This document shows, in pieces, positions 1-8,183 of a stretch of DNA of 64,000 bases. The stretch covers positions 3,472,001-3,536,000 of the forward strand of contig OY969816.1 in assembly GCA_963703385.1 (NCBI GenBank). Reading direction: 5' to 3'. Source of the DNA: Rhodoblastus sp963703385 (GTDB lineage Bacteria > Pseudomonadota > Alphaproteobacteria > Rhizobiales > Beijerinckiaceae). The position numbers were made by a program, and so were the translations under genes. The stretch's first letter is position 1, and every line of letters begins with the position of its first letter. Below the pieces are notes generated by a model. The model was not told the DNA's origin and did not search any database. It saw only the letters and a list, made by a program, of their open reading frames with translations.

Positions 1-942
1 CAGGAGATCGCTGTCGCGCGAGATCAGCACCCGCCGCGAATAGAGCTTGGCCCGCCCTTTCCGCGCCGGATCGAACAGATCGAAAGGCCGCGAGCCGGGA
101 ACGAAGGCCAGGACATTATATTCGGCCCGGCCCTCCGCGCGCCAATGGACGGTCAGCGCCGGGGAATCGAACTGGCCCGCAAGCTCCTGATAGAATTCCC
201 TATATTGCTCTTCCGTGATTTCGGACCTGGGCTTGGCCCAAAGCGCCGCGCCCTCGGAAACGCGTTTCGGCTCCGCGGTCGGCGTGTCCAGCAGATCGAT
301 CGGCGTGGCCACGGCGCTCGAATGTTCGGCGATGATCGATGCGATTTTCGCCGGCTCCAGATAGGCCTTGGATTCGGCGTTGAGATGGAGGATGACCCGC
401 GCGCCGCGCGCCGGGGCGTTGTGGACGTCGAGCGGGGCGATTTCGAACTCGCCCTTGCCGTCCGAACTCCAACGCCAGGCTGGGCCTTCGCCCGCGCGCC
501 GGGTCTCGACGACGACCCGGTCGGCGACCATGAAAGCGGAATAAAAGCCGATGCCGAACTGGCCGATGAGTTCGGCCGCGCCTTTGTCCGCAGCAGCAGC
601 TTTTTCAAGGAAAAGGCGGGTGCCGGAATTGGCGATCGTGCCGAGCGCGCCGGTCAGATCCTCGCGAGACATGCCGACGCCATTATCCTCGACGGTGAGC
701 GTCCCGGCTTCCTGGTCCAGGATCACCCGGATCGCGAAGGATTCCCCCTCGCCGAGCAGGGAAGGATCGCCGTTCGCCTCGTAGCGCAGTTTTTCACAGG
801 CGTCCGCGGCGTTGGAAATCAGCTCGCGGAGGAAGATGTCGCGCTCTGAATAGATCGAATGAACCATCAGATGCAGCAGGCGCGCCACATCGGCCTGGAA
901 AACATGGCGTTCGCTTTCGATCGTCGCCAATTCATGCGTCAT
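1..942 (-). CDS. htpG: Molecular chaperone HtpG (Hsp90), N-terminal 314 residues, runs off the left edge
   Basis: Bacterial Hsp90, an ATP-dependent cytosolic chaperone that remodels late folding intermediates. Translating the minus strand from ATG 942 gives an open frame of 314 codons to the window edge with no stop. The family hallmarks are clear: the early RDIFLRELISNAADACEKLR segment carries the ATP-binding Glu and Asn, followed by DNGVGMSREDL, then GQFGIGFYSAFMVADRV of the GHKL ATPase fold. The start of the middle domain follows (EEQYREFYQEL, with the WRAEGRAEYNVLAFVP strand). The start fits the usual short N-terminus (MTHELATIESER). About half of the protein, including the C-terminal dimerisation domain, lies outside the window. 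No heat-shock promoter was recognised upstream. Confidence 0.95.
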   Translation of the reverse strand, partial: MTHELATIESERHVFQADVARLLHLMVHSIYSERDIFLRELISNAADACEKLRYEANGDPSLLGEGESFAIRVILDQEAGTLTVEDNGVGMSREDLTGALGTIANSGTRLFLEKAAAADKGAAELIGQFGIGFYSAFMVADRVVVETRRAGEGPAWRWSSDGKGEFEIAPLDVHNAPARGARVILHLNAESKAYLEPAKIASIIAEHSSAVATPIDLLDTPTAEPKRVSEGAALWAKPRSEITEEQYREFYQELAGQFDSPALTVHWRAEGRAEYNVLAFVPGSRPFDLFDPARKGRAKLYSRRVLISRDSDLL

Positions 943-1045
943 TTTTTATTCTGGCCCCCAATTTCATCGAACAAGGCGTTGGCCGCCGCGCCGCAATATC
1001 GCGGGCGACGGGCGCTCTTTCAAGGGCGGACGCGGGCAAAAAATT

Positions 1046-1073
1046 GAGCCGGCCGGAAATTGCCGGCCGGCTC
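1046..1073 (-). terminator. Orphan rho-independent terminator, minus strand
   Basis: A perfect 11-bp stem (GAGCCGGCCGG / CCGGCCGGCTC) with a 6-nt loop. Read on the minus strand it is followed directly by a T-run (TCAATTTTTTGC), the form of an intrinsic terminator. No convincing protein gene ends just upstream of it on that strand, so what it terminates is unknown. It sits about 100 bp upstream of the htpG start. The rest of the 943-1365 gap holds no tRNA-like or clear coding signal. Confidence 0.6.
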
Positions 1074-1365
1074 GTGTCCCATTGCAAAATGTCTGGTTCC
1101 GACGCCGCTCTGGCTGGGGGGCTGCGTCAATGCGGCATGTGCCGGACCAGCGCTATGGACAAATGGAAGGATGAATTGGCAAAACAGCAGGTAAAAGGCG
1201 CGACAGCGGCGGAATTGTGATTTTGTCGACGGTGTGGGCGATCGCATTTTTGAGCCGATGGCCACTTGACGGTCGTCGGGCGCGCCGCTCCATTTCCGGG
1301 GGCGGTCTTCAGCGCCGCGCGCCATATTCGTGTTCGAAAACCGCAAGGCGAAACGCGCCAGACCG

Positions 1366-2277
1366 ATGACTCGCCCGACCTCTTTCCGGAATCGCCCCAC
1401 GACCGCGGCCGCCGCCGCGCTTGTCGTCGCATGCTTCCTGCCGGCGCCTTGCGGCGCCGCGCCAAGCGAGCCTCGCGGCTCGGCCCCAACCGCCGCGACG
1501 GCTGAAACCCATGACGATTTGCACGGCGAGGTTTGTCGCATGATCGAACGGGCGGCCGCCGCCCACCGCCTTCCACCCTCTTTCCTCACTCGCCTGATCT
1601 GGCGTGAAAGCAGTTTCCGCGCCCATGTCGTCAGTCCGGCGGGGGCGCGGGGCATCGCCCAGTTCATGCCCGGCACGGCGGCGGAGCGCGGCCTTTCCGA
1701 TCCGTTCGACCCTGAACAGGCGATTCCCAAGGCCGCCGAACTGCTTGCCGCGCTTCGGGCGCGCTTCGGTAATCTTGGCCTTGCGGCGGCGGCCTATAAC
1801 GGCGGGCCGCAGCGGGTCGCCGACTGGCTTTCAGACGCGGGCGGCCTGCCGCTCGAAACCCAGATCTATGTCGAGATCGTCACCCGCCATCCCGCAGAGG
1901 ATTGGCGAGACGGGGCCAAGGCCGCCAAACTGGAGGCGGCTTTCGCCAATCCCGCCACCTGCCTCGCCACGGCGGAGGCGATCCGCATCCGCGAACCCGA
2001 CCAGTTCGCGGGCTCGACCCTCACCGCGCCTTGGGGCGTGCAGCTCTCCGGCTCGTTCAACAAGAGGGCGGCGCTGGCGGCTTACGCGCGGGCGCAGCGG
2101 CGCTTCGCGGCGCTCCTGGGCGATGGCCAGCCGATGGTGATCGGAAAAAAGGCGCCGGGACGGGGCTTCGCCCGCTTCTGGCGGGTGCGCGCGCCCGCCC
2201 AGACACGGCAGCAGGCGAATCGCCTTTGCGCGGCGATCGAGCGCGCCGGCGGCGCCTGCGCGGTGTTGAAAACATGA
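1366..2277 (+). CDS. Secreted lytic transglycosylase (SLT domain) with SPOR-like C-terminus
   Basis: A periplasmic peptidoglycan lytic transglycosylase of 303 residues. The N-terminus is a signal peptide (AAAAALVVACFLPAPCGA). The SLT domain runs from about residue 55 to 170 and shows the catalytic Glu in LIWRESSF (about residue 81), then SPAGARGIAQFMPGTA and AAAYNGG, the usual goose-lysozyme-like motifs. The last 80 residues (GVQLSGSFNKRAALAAYARAQ to the C-terminus) resemble a SPOR domain, which binds denuded glycan at division sites. That assignment is by pattern only. The ATG at 1366 is preferred over a GTG at 1330 because it starts the signal peptide directly. It precedes an L,D-transpeptidase on the same strand. 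Confidence 0.85.
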   Translation: MTRPTSFRNRPTTAAAAALVVACFLPAPCGAAPSEPRGSAPTAATAETHDDLHGEVCRMIERAAAAHRLPPSFLTRLIWRESSFRAHVVSPAGARGIAQFMPGTAAERGLSDPFDPEQAIPKAAELLAALRARFGNLGLAAAAYNGGPQRVADWLSDAGGLPLETQIYVEIVTRHPAEDWRDGAKAAKLEAAFANPATCLATAEAIRIREPDQFAGSTLTAPWGVQLSGSFNKRAALAAYARAQRRFAALLGDGQPMVIGKKAPGRGFARFWRVRAPAQTRQQANRLCAAIERAGGACAVLKT

Positions 2278-2429
2278 TATAGAAATGAAATTGCCGGTCC
2301 GATGTGGAAGGGGCGCCTGCCGGACGGGCTTTACAAAGGGCTTTCGCTTCCGCAAATAAGGTCAACTCCCGCCGCCACCCGATGGGGCCCAATCCATCGC
2401 CGCGCGGCGCGTCCTCAGCAGAGACCGCC

Positions 2430-3365
2430 ATGTCCTTCGTTTCGCGACCCCGCCGATCCGTCATCCGCCCCGCCCTGCTCGGCGGACTTCTTTTGGCGTC
2501 GCCCCAGGCCGAGGCGCAGTTCTGGTCTCCCTTCGGCCAGCCGCAGCCGCAACAGCAACAACCGCAGCATCCCGCGCGCCGCCACCCGCAGCGCGCCGCC
2601 AAGCAGCATCCGGCGCCGCCGCCGCAACAGGCGGCGCAGCCGCGCCAGAATCGCTTTTTCTGGTGGGACAATTCGCAACCGGCGGCGCCGCAGCCGGCGC
2701 GTCCGCCAGGCGTCCACGCGCCCCAGCCGCAAGACGCGGCGGGCGACCGCGGCGGGCAGGCCGACGACGGCGGGGTGGTCGATCTTTCCTCCCGCAACGC
2801 CGTGTTCGACAACGGCTATGACGACGGCGGCGGCGTTTCGCTAGCCGCTTTGCCGGCCGACGCCGACCCCAATTATTCCACGCCGGTCAATCTCGACCCC
2901 GACGTGGACCACAGATATGCGACGCGCAAGCAAGTGGCGGATCCGACCGGCGAGTCGGCCGGCACGATCACCATCAGCACCACCAAGCGTAAGCTCTATT
3001 ATTCGCTCGGCGACGGACAGGCGATCCAATATGGCGTCGCCGTCGGCAAGGCGGGCTTCGAATGGAAGGGCGAAGCGACCATCGGGCGCAAGTCCTATTG
3101 GCCGGGCTGGACGCCGCCGCCCGAAATGCTCGAACGCCGCCCCGAGCTGCCCGAACATATGGACGGCAGCCTGTCCAATCCGCTCGGCGCCCGCGCGCTC
3201 TACCTGTTCCAGGGCGCAAAGGACACTTTGTTTCGCATCCACGGCACCAATGAGCCGAAGTCGATCGGCCATGCCGTGTCGTCCGGCTGCATCCGCATGG
3301 AAAACGCCGACGTCATCGACCTTTACGGCCGCGTTTCCAAGGGAACGCGCGTCGTGGTGCGCTGA
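2430..3365 (+). CDS. L,D-transpeptidase (YkuD family), secreted
   Basis: An L,D-transpeptidase of 311 residues that makes 3-3 peptidoglycan cross-links or attaches proteins to the wall. A signal peptide (GGLLLASPQAEA) is followed by a long Gln/Pro/His/Ala-rich low-complexity linker (about residues 25-110). The YkuD domain occupies roughly residues 165-311. The catalytic signature is plain: IHGTNEPKSIG, then HAVSSGCIRMENADV, with the nucleophilic Cys at about residue 287 and the His at about 271. The start is ATG 2430, chosen because it begins the signal peptide; an upstream in-frame start at 2304 would add 42 unlikely residues. The Q-rich linker probably spans the periplasm to reach the glycan. 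Confidence 0.92.
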   Translation: MSFVSRPRRSVIRPALLGGLLLASPQAEAQFWSPFGQPQPQQQQPQHPARRHPQRAAKQHPAPPPQQAAQPRQNRFFWWDNSQPAAPQPARPPGVHAPQPQDAAGDRGGQADDGGVVDLSSRNAVFDNGYDDGGGVSLAALPADADPNYSTPVNLDPDVDHRYATRKQVADPTGESAGTITISTTKRKLYYSLGDGQAIQYGVAVGKAGFEWKGEATIGRKSYWPGWTPPPEMLERRPELPEHMDGSLSNPLGARALYLFQGAKDTLFRIHGTNEPKSIGHAVSSGCIRMENADVIDLYGRVSKGTRVVVR

Positions 3366-3594
3366 TCGGCCGGCGAAATTCCCCGCAAGTACAAGAAATT
3401 AGGGTGCGGCAAAAATTTTTGCGCGTGGCGATGGAACCTTTTCGCGGTCTCGGGTCTTACCTCGGTTAACGACGGACGGTCGCCTGTTGCGCCTCGTCCT
3501 GGCGGACCGACCGAAAAATTCGTGACGCGACGGGCTCAAGATGGCCGCGTGCGTTGTTGTGACGAGGCGATGCTCGACGCAATGGAGCCACGCC

Positions 3595-3984
3595 ATGTGT
3601 GACTATTCGCTCGAAATGTATGAGTCGCGGTCCGCGCGCGAAGGCGAAGTCTATGTCACCACCCGCTTTCCCACCGGATCGATCGGCCTCACCGCGCCGG
3701 AAGACGCCACGACGGCGATCTGCCTGGTCTGCGGCAGCCGGCTGATGCTGGAAAATCTCGCGCCGGCGATTCAGTCGGAGCTGGGCGTCAAGGAGACGGA
3801 GGAAGTCACCTTCACGTACCTCAACGAGGGGCTCTATCACGATGGGGTCGCCTTCGATAATGGCGTCCGCGTCACCCTGTGCCGGCTTGGATCAGGCGTG
3901 ATGGTCAGCCTCAAGGACCCGCCGCGGCCCGCGAAGCAGGCAGAGCAACGGCGTGAATCGGTGGCGTTGACGCCCGCTGAATGA
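3595..3984 (+). CDS. Small conserved alphaproteobacterial protein (MCDYSLE family), unknown function
   Basis: A 129-residue soluble protein with no signal peptide or membrane segment. It begins MCDYSLEMYESRSAREG, a start that recurs in a family I know from Hyphomicrobiales genomes but for which no function is established. It contains an ICLVCGSRLMLENL segment (C-x2-C) and a Leu/Val-rich C-terminal half. The start at ATG 3595 is supported by the family pattern; an upstream ATG at 3541 would add 18 residues. It is convergent with the SleB-like gene, with 5 bp between the stop codons. No function is proposed. Confidence 0.75.
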   Translation: MCDYSLEMYESRSAREGEVYVTTRFPTGSIGLTAPEDATTAICLVCGSRLMLENLAPAIQSELGVKETEEVTFTYLNEGLYHDGVAFDNGVRVTLCRLGSGVMVSLKDPPRPAKQAEQRRESVALTPAE

Positions 3985-3989
3985 GGGCC

Positions 3990-5225
3990 TCAGCCCGACT
4001 TCAGCCGATAAAAGATGTGCCTGCCGATCACATCGATTTTCTTGAGCGACCGCGCCCAGCGCGGTCGCACGTCATTGGCGTGGTAATGGGTGGCGTCGCC
4101 GATGTCGGCGAGCCAGGTTTTGCCTGCGAGCACGTCCTCGGCGATCCGCGACGCTTCGATCCAGGCTTCGGCGTCGCGGACACGCAGGGGGCGGCCATCG
4201 CAGGTGAAAGAGAACTGGCAAGCGTGGCGATGGCTGCGGTTCTGGAACACCACGCCGCAAATGGTCGACGGATAGAGGCCCGAGGTCATGCGGTTGAGCA
4301 CGACCTGGGCGACGGCGGCCTGGCCTTCCGCGGATTCGCCGCGCGCCTCGAAATAGATGGCCTGGGCGAGACAGCGCTTTTCCGAGTCGAGACGATCGGC
4401 GGCGATCAGCGCGAGATAGTCGCGCCGGCCGCCCCAGCCGATCGCCGCCTGTTCTCCCTTCGCAATCACCGACATATCGGCCTCGACCGGGGTCTCGTCG
4501 GCGGAAAAAGGCGTGTTGGACCCCAAGACTTCGGCGCGGGAAACGGCGGGCGTCGCCCCCTGAGCGATCCTTTCGGCCAAGGCCGCCGGGCGCATGGCCA
4601 TGTCGGCGGGGCCGGCGGTAGGCGAGGCGTCGGAAACGCCGTCCTCGGTCACCGGCGCGGTTTCCGCGTCCCAGGCCTCGAAATGCGCGACGGAGTCGGG
4701 ACCGGGCGCGGCGCCTTCCGCCGAATTGAAGGCCGAGGCAAGGCCGTTCCGGTCCTGGTCGAAGGTCAGCATGTCGGCGCGCAGGCGATTGAGCGCGCCG
4801 GGCTGACGCAGGCGGTCGGAAAGGCTCGGGCGCAGGTTGACGAGCGGGTCGCCCTTCCGACTGCGGTCGATCTCGGGAAAGTCACGAACGCCCTTTTTGA
4901 GATCGGCGCGGGGGGCGATCTCGTCGGGGATGGCGTCGAACATTTCCGGGGGTCCGAGTTCGAGACGCGCCTGCCGCAGCAGGCCGCGTCCGAAACCGGC
5001 GTCGAGCGACAGCGGATCGGGCGCGAGCCGGGCGGGAAGGACAGCGGCGTTCATCGAAGAAGAGATCGGCGCCATCGAGGCGCCCTGCGGAACTTCCTGG
5101 CCGGCGTCGGCGGTGAATGAGGCGAGCAGGGCGGCGCCGAGCGCCCAGGGCGTCGCGATCCGCATCGCCCAGTTGAGCGGCGACAGATTGAGATGCGCAA
5201 AACGCCGCGCTGTCCGCAAACGCAT
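3990..5225 (-). CDS. Cell wall hydrolase, SleB/Hydrolase_2 family
   Basis: A 411-residue envelope protein with an N-terminal hydrophobic segment (ATPWALGAALLASFTADA) that looks like a signal peptide or anchor. A long Ala/Pro-rich, probably disordered region covers about residues 50-290. The C-terminal 115 residues form the SleB-type hydrolase domain: CLAQAIYFEARGES (catalytic Glu expected here), VAQVVLNRM, YPSTICGVVFQN, CQFSFTCDG, and ATHYHAND. The family cleaves peptidoglycan, originally known from spore cortex lysis, but the domain is widespread in non-spore-forming alphaproteobacteria. ATG 5225 is preferred; a TTG at 5273 would add 16 residues. It joins two other wall enzymes within 4 kb. 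Confidence 0.85.
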   Translation of the reverse strand: MRLRTARRFAHLNLSPLNWAMRIATPWALGAALLASFTADAGQEVPQGASMAPISSSMNAAVLPARLAPDPLSLDAGFGRGLLRQARLELGPPEMFDAIPDEIAPRADLKKGVRDFPEIDRSRKGDPLVNLRPSLSDRLRQPGALNRLRADMLTFDQDRNGLASAFNSAEGAAPGPDSVAHFEAWDAETAPVTEDGVSDASPTAGPADMAMRPAALAERIAQGATPAVSRAEVLGSNTPFSADETPVEADMSVIAKGEQAAIGWGGRRDYLALIAADRLDSEKRCLAQAIYFEARGESAEGQAAVAQVVLNRMTSGLYPSTICGVVFQNRSHRHACQFSFTCDGRPLRVRDAEAWIEASRIAEDVLAGKTWLADIGDATHYHANDVRPRWARSLKKIDVIGRHIFYRLKSG

Positions 5226-5373
5226 TCCCAAACCCACAAACTGAAGCGGCGGAGCCGCGTTTCGCGCCGGCAAGGACGCGGCAACGCGCGACCGGCCCGA
5301 TATTTATCGCTTGTTAGGCTTGATGCCCGGTTACCGGGGGAAGGTCCGCGACAGTCCAGAATTGGGACGGGAT

Positions 5374-5422
5374 CCCTTCTCCCCTTGCGGGAGAAGGTGG
5401 CGCGCAGCGCCGGATGAGGGGG
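5374..5422 (+). repeat. Palindromic intergenic repeat, left copy flanking the DUF559 gene
   Basis: A 48-49-bp unit that is the reverse complement of the copy at 5784-5832 with one internal mismatch. It contains two internal hairpins: CCTTCTCCCCTTGCGGGAGAAGG and a GGCGCGCAGCGCC palindrome, and ends GGATGAGGGGG. Units of this type are common between genes in rhizobial genomes. This copy begins 4 bp beyond the DUF559 stop codon. Confidence 0.85.
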
Positions 5423-5426
5423 CGCC

Positions 5427-5777
5427 TCAGAATGGCAACCCACAGTTGGCCAAAATGGTATCTTCGATCATGCGCGGCCAATTCAAAATATCGTGGTTCC
5501 AGAAACGAAGAACAGAAAACCCTTGCGCTATAAGAAAAGCGTCGCGCTCCTGATCGTGATGGTTCTCCGCATGCTGAGAACCATCCGCCTCGATGATCAA
5601 GCGATGTTCGAAACAGACAAAATCGAGAATATATGGCTGGATTGGCGTCTGGCGTCGAAATTTCAACGCCGCAAGACGCCTTCCCCGCAGGATTCGCCAG
5701 AGCTTGGTTTCCGCTTCGGTTGGCTCGCGCCTCATGGCGCGGGCGCGCTTGATGAGCGACGGCGGGTTTGTCGGCAC
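5427..5777 (-). CDS. DUF559 (restriction-endonuclease-like fold) protein boxed by inverted repeats
   Basis: A 116-residue single-domain protein of the DUF559 family, related in fold to very-short-patch-repair and restriction endonucleases. Visible family features are RREPTEAETKLWRILRGRRL, LKFRRQTPIQPYILDFVC (the D and Q of the expected PD-(D/E)xK-like core), LIIEADGSQH (acidic metal-binding residue) and the basic/aromatic VLRFWNHDIL. The longest frame starts at GTG 5777; an internal ATG at 5735 would remove part of the conserved N-terminal helix. Start and stop lie within 10 bp of the two inverted 48-bp repeats, so gene and repeats look like one unit of about 458 bp inserted between sleB and glyS. 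Its biological role is not known. Confidence 0.85.
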   Translation of the reverse strand: MPTNPPSLIKRARAMRREPTEAETKLWRILRGRRLAALKFRRQTPIQPYILDFVCFEHRLIIEADGSQHAENHHDQERDAFLIAQGFSVLRFWNHDILNWPRMIEDTILANCGLPF

Positions 5778-5783
5778 GTTTCA

Positions 5784-5832
5784 CCCCCTCATCCGGCGCT
5801 TCGCGCCACCTTCTCCCGCAAGGGGAGAAGGA
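5784..5832 (-). repeat. Palindromic intergenic repeat, right copy flanking the DUF559 gene
   Basis: Inverted copy of the unit at 5374-5422 (47 of about 48 positions identical after reverse complement). It lies between the start of the DUF559 gene and the 3' end of glyS, so it may also carry the promoter of the small gene or terminate glyS transcription. Confidence 0.85.
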
Positions 5833-5834
5833 GG

Positions 5835-8144
5835 TCAGCCGCCGATTTTTGAAAAATCGGCGACGAGGTGGATGGCGCGGCGCAGTTGGGCGAGCATTTG
5901 CAGGCGGTTCTTGCGCAGGTCGGGGTTTTCGGAATTGACCGTGACCTTGTCGAAAAAGGCGTCGACGGCTGAGCGCAATTTTGCCAGCGCGCGCATGGCG
6001 CCTTCGAAATCCTCGGCCTTGACCGCCTCTTGCGCTTCGCTTTCGGCGCGGTCGAGGGCTTCGGCCAAGGCGGTTTCTTCCGGCTCGGCGCGCAATTTGG
6101 GGTCGGGATGGGCCTCGAAGGCGCCGGCGCCGTCCTTCTTCTCCTCGGCCTTCAGAATATTGGCCGCGCGCTTGTAGCCGGCGAGCAGACTTGCGCCGTC
6201 CTCGGTTTTGAGGAAATTTTCGAGCGCATTGATGCGGGCCATGATCAGGACTAGATCGTCCTCGCCCAAAGCGAAAACCGCGTCGAGCAGATCGTGGCGC
6301 GCGCCACGGTCACGGAGGTAGACTTTTAGGCGATCAGCGAAGAAAGAAAGAAGGTCGACGGCTCGACGATCAAAATACTCGCCGTGAACGGGAGTTATAA
6401 TGACGGGCAATGATGCACCAAATAATCCGATAACTTGCATTCCTGATTTTTCTATTGCCGCTTTTCTTGCTTCGTGACCGGCGTTCATGCGGGCTTGGTC
6501 AATTTTTTCGAACAAGGGGTTCAGAAGCGGCAAAATCCGCAGCCGTAGCCCGTTCTCCAACACGATCCGGATGACGCCCAGCGCCGCACGGCGCAGGGCA
6601 AACGGGTCCTTCGAGCCCGTCGGCTTTTCTTCGATCGCCCAAAAGCCGACGAGCGTGTCGAGCTTGTCGGCGAGCGCCACGGCGATGCTTACCGGCGCGG
6701 CGGGGATCAGGTCGTTCGGGCCTTGCGGCTTGTAATGATCCTCGATCGCGGCGGCGACTTCGCCATGTTCGCCTTGTAGCTCAGCATAATAGCGGCCCAT
6801 CAGGCCCTGGGTTTCGGGGAATTCGCCGACCACTTCAGTGACCAGATCGGCCTTGGCCAGCTCCGCCGCGCGCGCCGCTTTTTCCGGATCGGCGCCGACT
6901 TTTGGGGCCAGCTCCTGCGCCAAAGCGACGATGCGGTCCACCCTCTGCCCCTGCGTCCCCAGCTTGGCGTGAAACACAATGTTCAGCGCCCGCAACTTTT
7001 CCAGGCGCTGGTCGAGCGGCTTGCCGGATCGCGAAAAGTCCGGCAAAGGTGCCTGGTCGGTCTGCCAGAAATAGAGCGCGTCGGAGAGCCGGGCGCGGAC
7101 CACCCGGCCATTGCCGGCGGCGATGGCCTGGCCGCCGTCGCTGGCGATGACATTCGAGACCAGCAGGAATTTATTGGCGAGTCGGCCGGTTTCGGGATCG
7201 CGCAAAACAAAGCATTTCTGGTTGGCGCGGATCGTCGCGCGGATCACCTCGTCGGGGATAGCCAAAAAGTTTTTGTCGAATTCGCCCATCAGCACGACCG
7301 GCCATTCGACCAGGCCGGCGACCTCGTGCAGCAGGCCCTCGTCCTCGACCAGCTCCAACCCTTGAGCGAAAGCGAGGTCGCGCGCATCGTGCAGGACAAT
7401 GTCGCGCCGTCGCGCCGGATCGAGCACGACTTTCGCCGCCTGGAGCCCGAGCAGGTAATCATGGAGGCGCCGCACTTTGAGCGGCTGCGGCGCCATGAAG
7501 CGATGGCCGTAAGTGATATTGCCGGAAGAAATCCCGCCGATTTCGAAGGGCACGATCTCGGGGTCTTCGGTTTCCGGTCCGAAACTCGCGATGATCGAAT
7601 GAAGCGGGCGCACCCAGCGCAAGGCGTTGGGCTCGGCCGAGCGCGCGCCCCAGCGCATCGACTTGGGCCAGGGAAAATTCTTCACGACCTCGGGCAGGAT
7701 TTCAGCCAGCACGTCGAGCGTCGCCGCGCCTTTCATCGACCTTGTCGCGAAAAAAACAGCGTCTTTTCCTTCACCACGAACCTCAACTGTAAGCTCACCG
7801 ACCTGGGGTAGGTTTAGTACCGCAGATTGGCCTACTTGAAGCGTGTCAACAATATTGAAGCCTTCCGGCGCAATTCCGATCGATTTGCAAAAGCCATGGA
7901 TAGCGGGCGCGGGCGCGGAAAAACGCGGGCCTTTTTTCTCCTCGCGCTGGTCGGGCTGGCGCATAGGCAGGCCGACGACGTGGAGCGTCAGCCGGCGCGG
8001 GGTGACAAAACTTTCCGCCGCCTCGAAAGTCAGGCCGCGTTCGATCAGGGCGCCGGTGACCAGTTTTTTCAGGTCGGCGGCGGCCTGGGCCTGCATCCGC
8101 GCCGGGATTTCCTCGGAGAAAAGTTCGAACAGAAGGTCGGACAT
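5835..8144 (-). CDS. glyS: Glycine--tRNA ligase beta subunit
   Basis: Beta subunit of the heterotetrameric bacterial glycyl-tRNA synthetase, 769 residues, which recognises and binds tRNA-Gly alongside the catalytic alpha subunit. It starts MSDLLFELFSEEIPARMQ, the classic N-terminus, and carries the long conserved body (TPRRLTLHVVGLP, GHRFMAPQPLKV, EWPVVLMGEFD, QKCFVLRD, FRDP-type KDPFALRRAALGVIRI). The length exceeds the roughly 690 residues of the E. coli protein, mainly through an acidic, Glu/Ala-rich insertion near the C-terminus. ATG 8144 is chosen over a TTG at 8159. It is 39 bp downstream of glyQ on the same strand, the usual operon order. Confidence 0.97.
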   Translation of the reverse strand: MSDLLFELFSEEIPARMQAQAAADLKKLVTGALIERGLTFEAAESFVTPRRLTLHVVGLPMRQPDQREEKKGPRFSAPAPAIHGFCKSIGIAPEGFNIVDTLQVGQSAVLNLPQVGELTVEVRGEGKDAVFFATRSMKGAATLDVLAEILPEVVKNFPWPKSMRWGARSAEPNALRWVRPLHSIIASFGPETEDPEIVPFEIGGISSGNITYGHRFMAPQPLKVRRLHDYLLGLQAAKVVLDPARRRDIVLHDARDLAFAQGLELVEDEGLLHEVAGLVEWPVVLMGEFDKNFLAIPDEVIRATIRANQKCFVLRDPETGRLANKFLLVSNVIASDGGQAIAAGNGRVVRARLSDALYFWQTDQAPLPDFSRSGKPLDQRLEKLRALNIVFHAKLGTQGQRVDRIVALAQELAPKVGADPEKAARAAELAKADLVTEVVGEFPETQGLMGRYYAELQGEHGEVAAAIEDHYKPQGPNDLIPAAPVSIAVALADKLDTLVGFWAIEEKPTGSKDPFALRRAALGVIRIVLENGLRLRILPLLNPLFEKIDQARMNAGHEARKAAIEKSGMQVIGLFGASLPVIITPVHGEYFDRRAVDLLSFFADRLKVYLRDRGARHDLLDAVFALGEDDLVLIMARINALENFLKTEDGASLLAGYKRAANILKAEEKKDGAGAFEAHPDPKLRAEPEETALAEALDRAESEAQEAVKAEDFEGAMRALAKLRSAVDAFFDKVTVNSENPDLRKNRLQMLAQLRRAIHLVADFSKIGG

Positions 8145-8183
8145 GACGGGCTTTTGCAAAGGAGGGACGGGCGGGCGTAAAAC

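Noticed and set aside
3409..3422. GCAAAAATTTTTGC palindrome
   Set aside because: Short and AT-rich, with no extension of symmetry; could be chance in an intergenic gap.
3981..5120. 379-codon open frame on the plus strand
   Set aside because: It is antisense to the SleB-like hydrolase, has the Arg/Gly/Asp-rich composition of high-GC shadow frames, and no motif.
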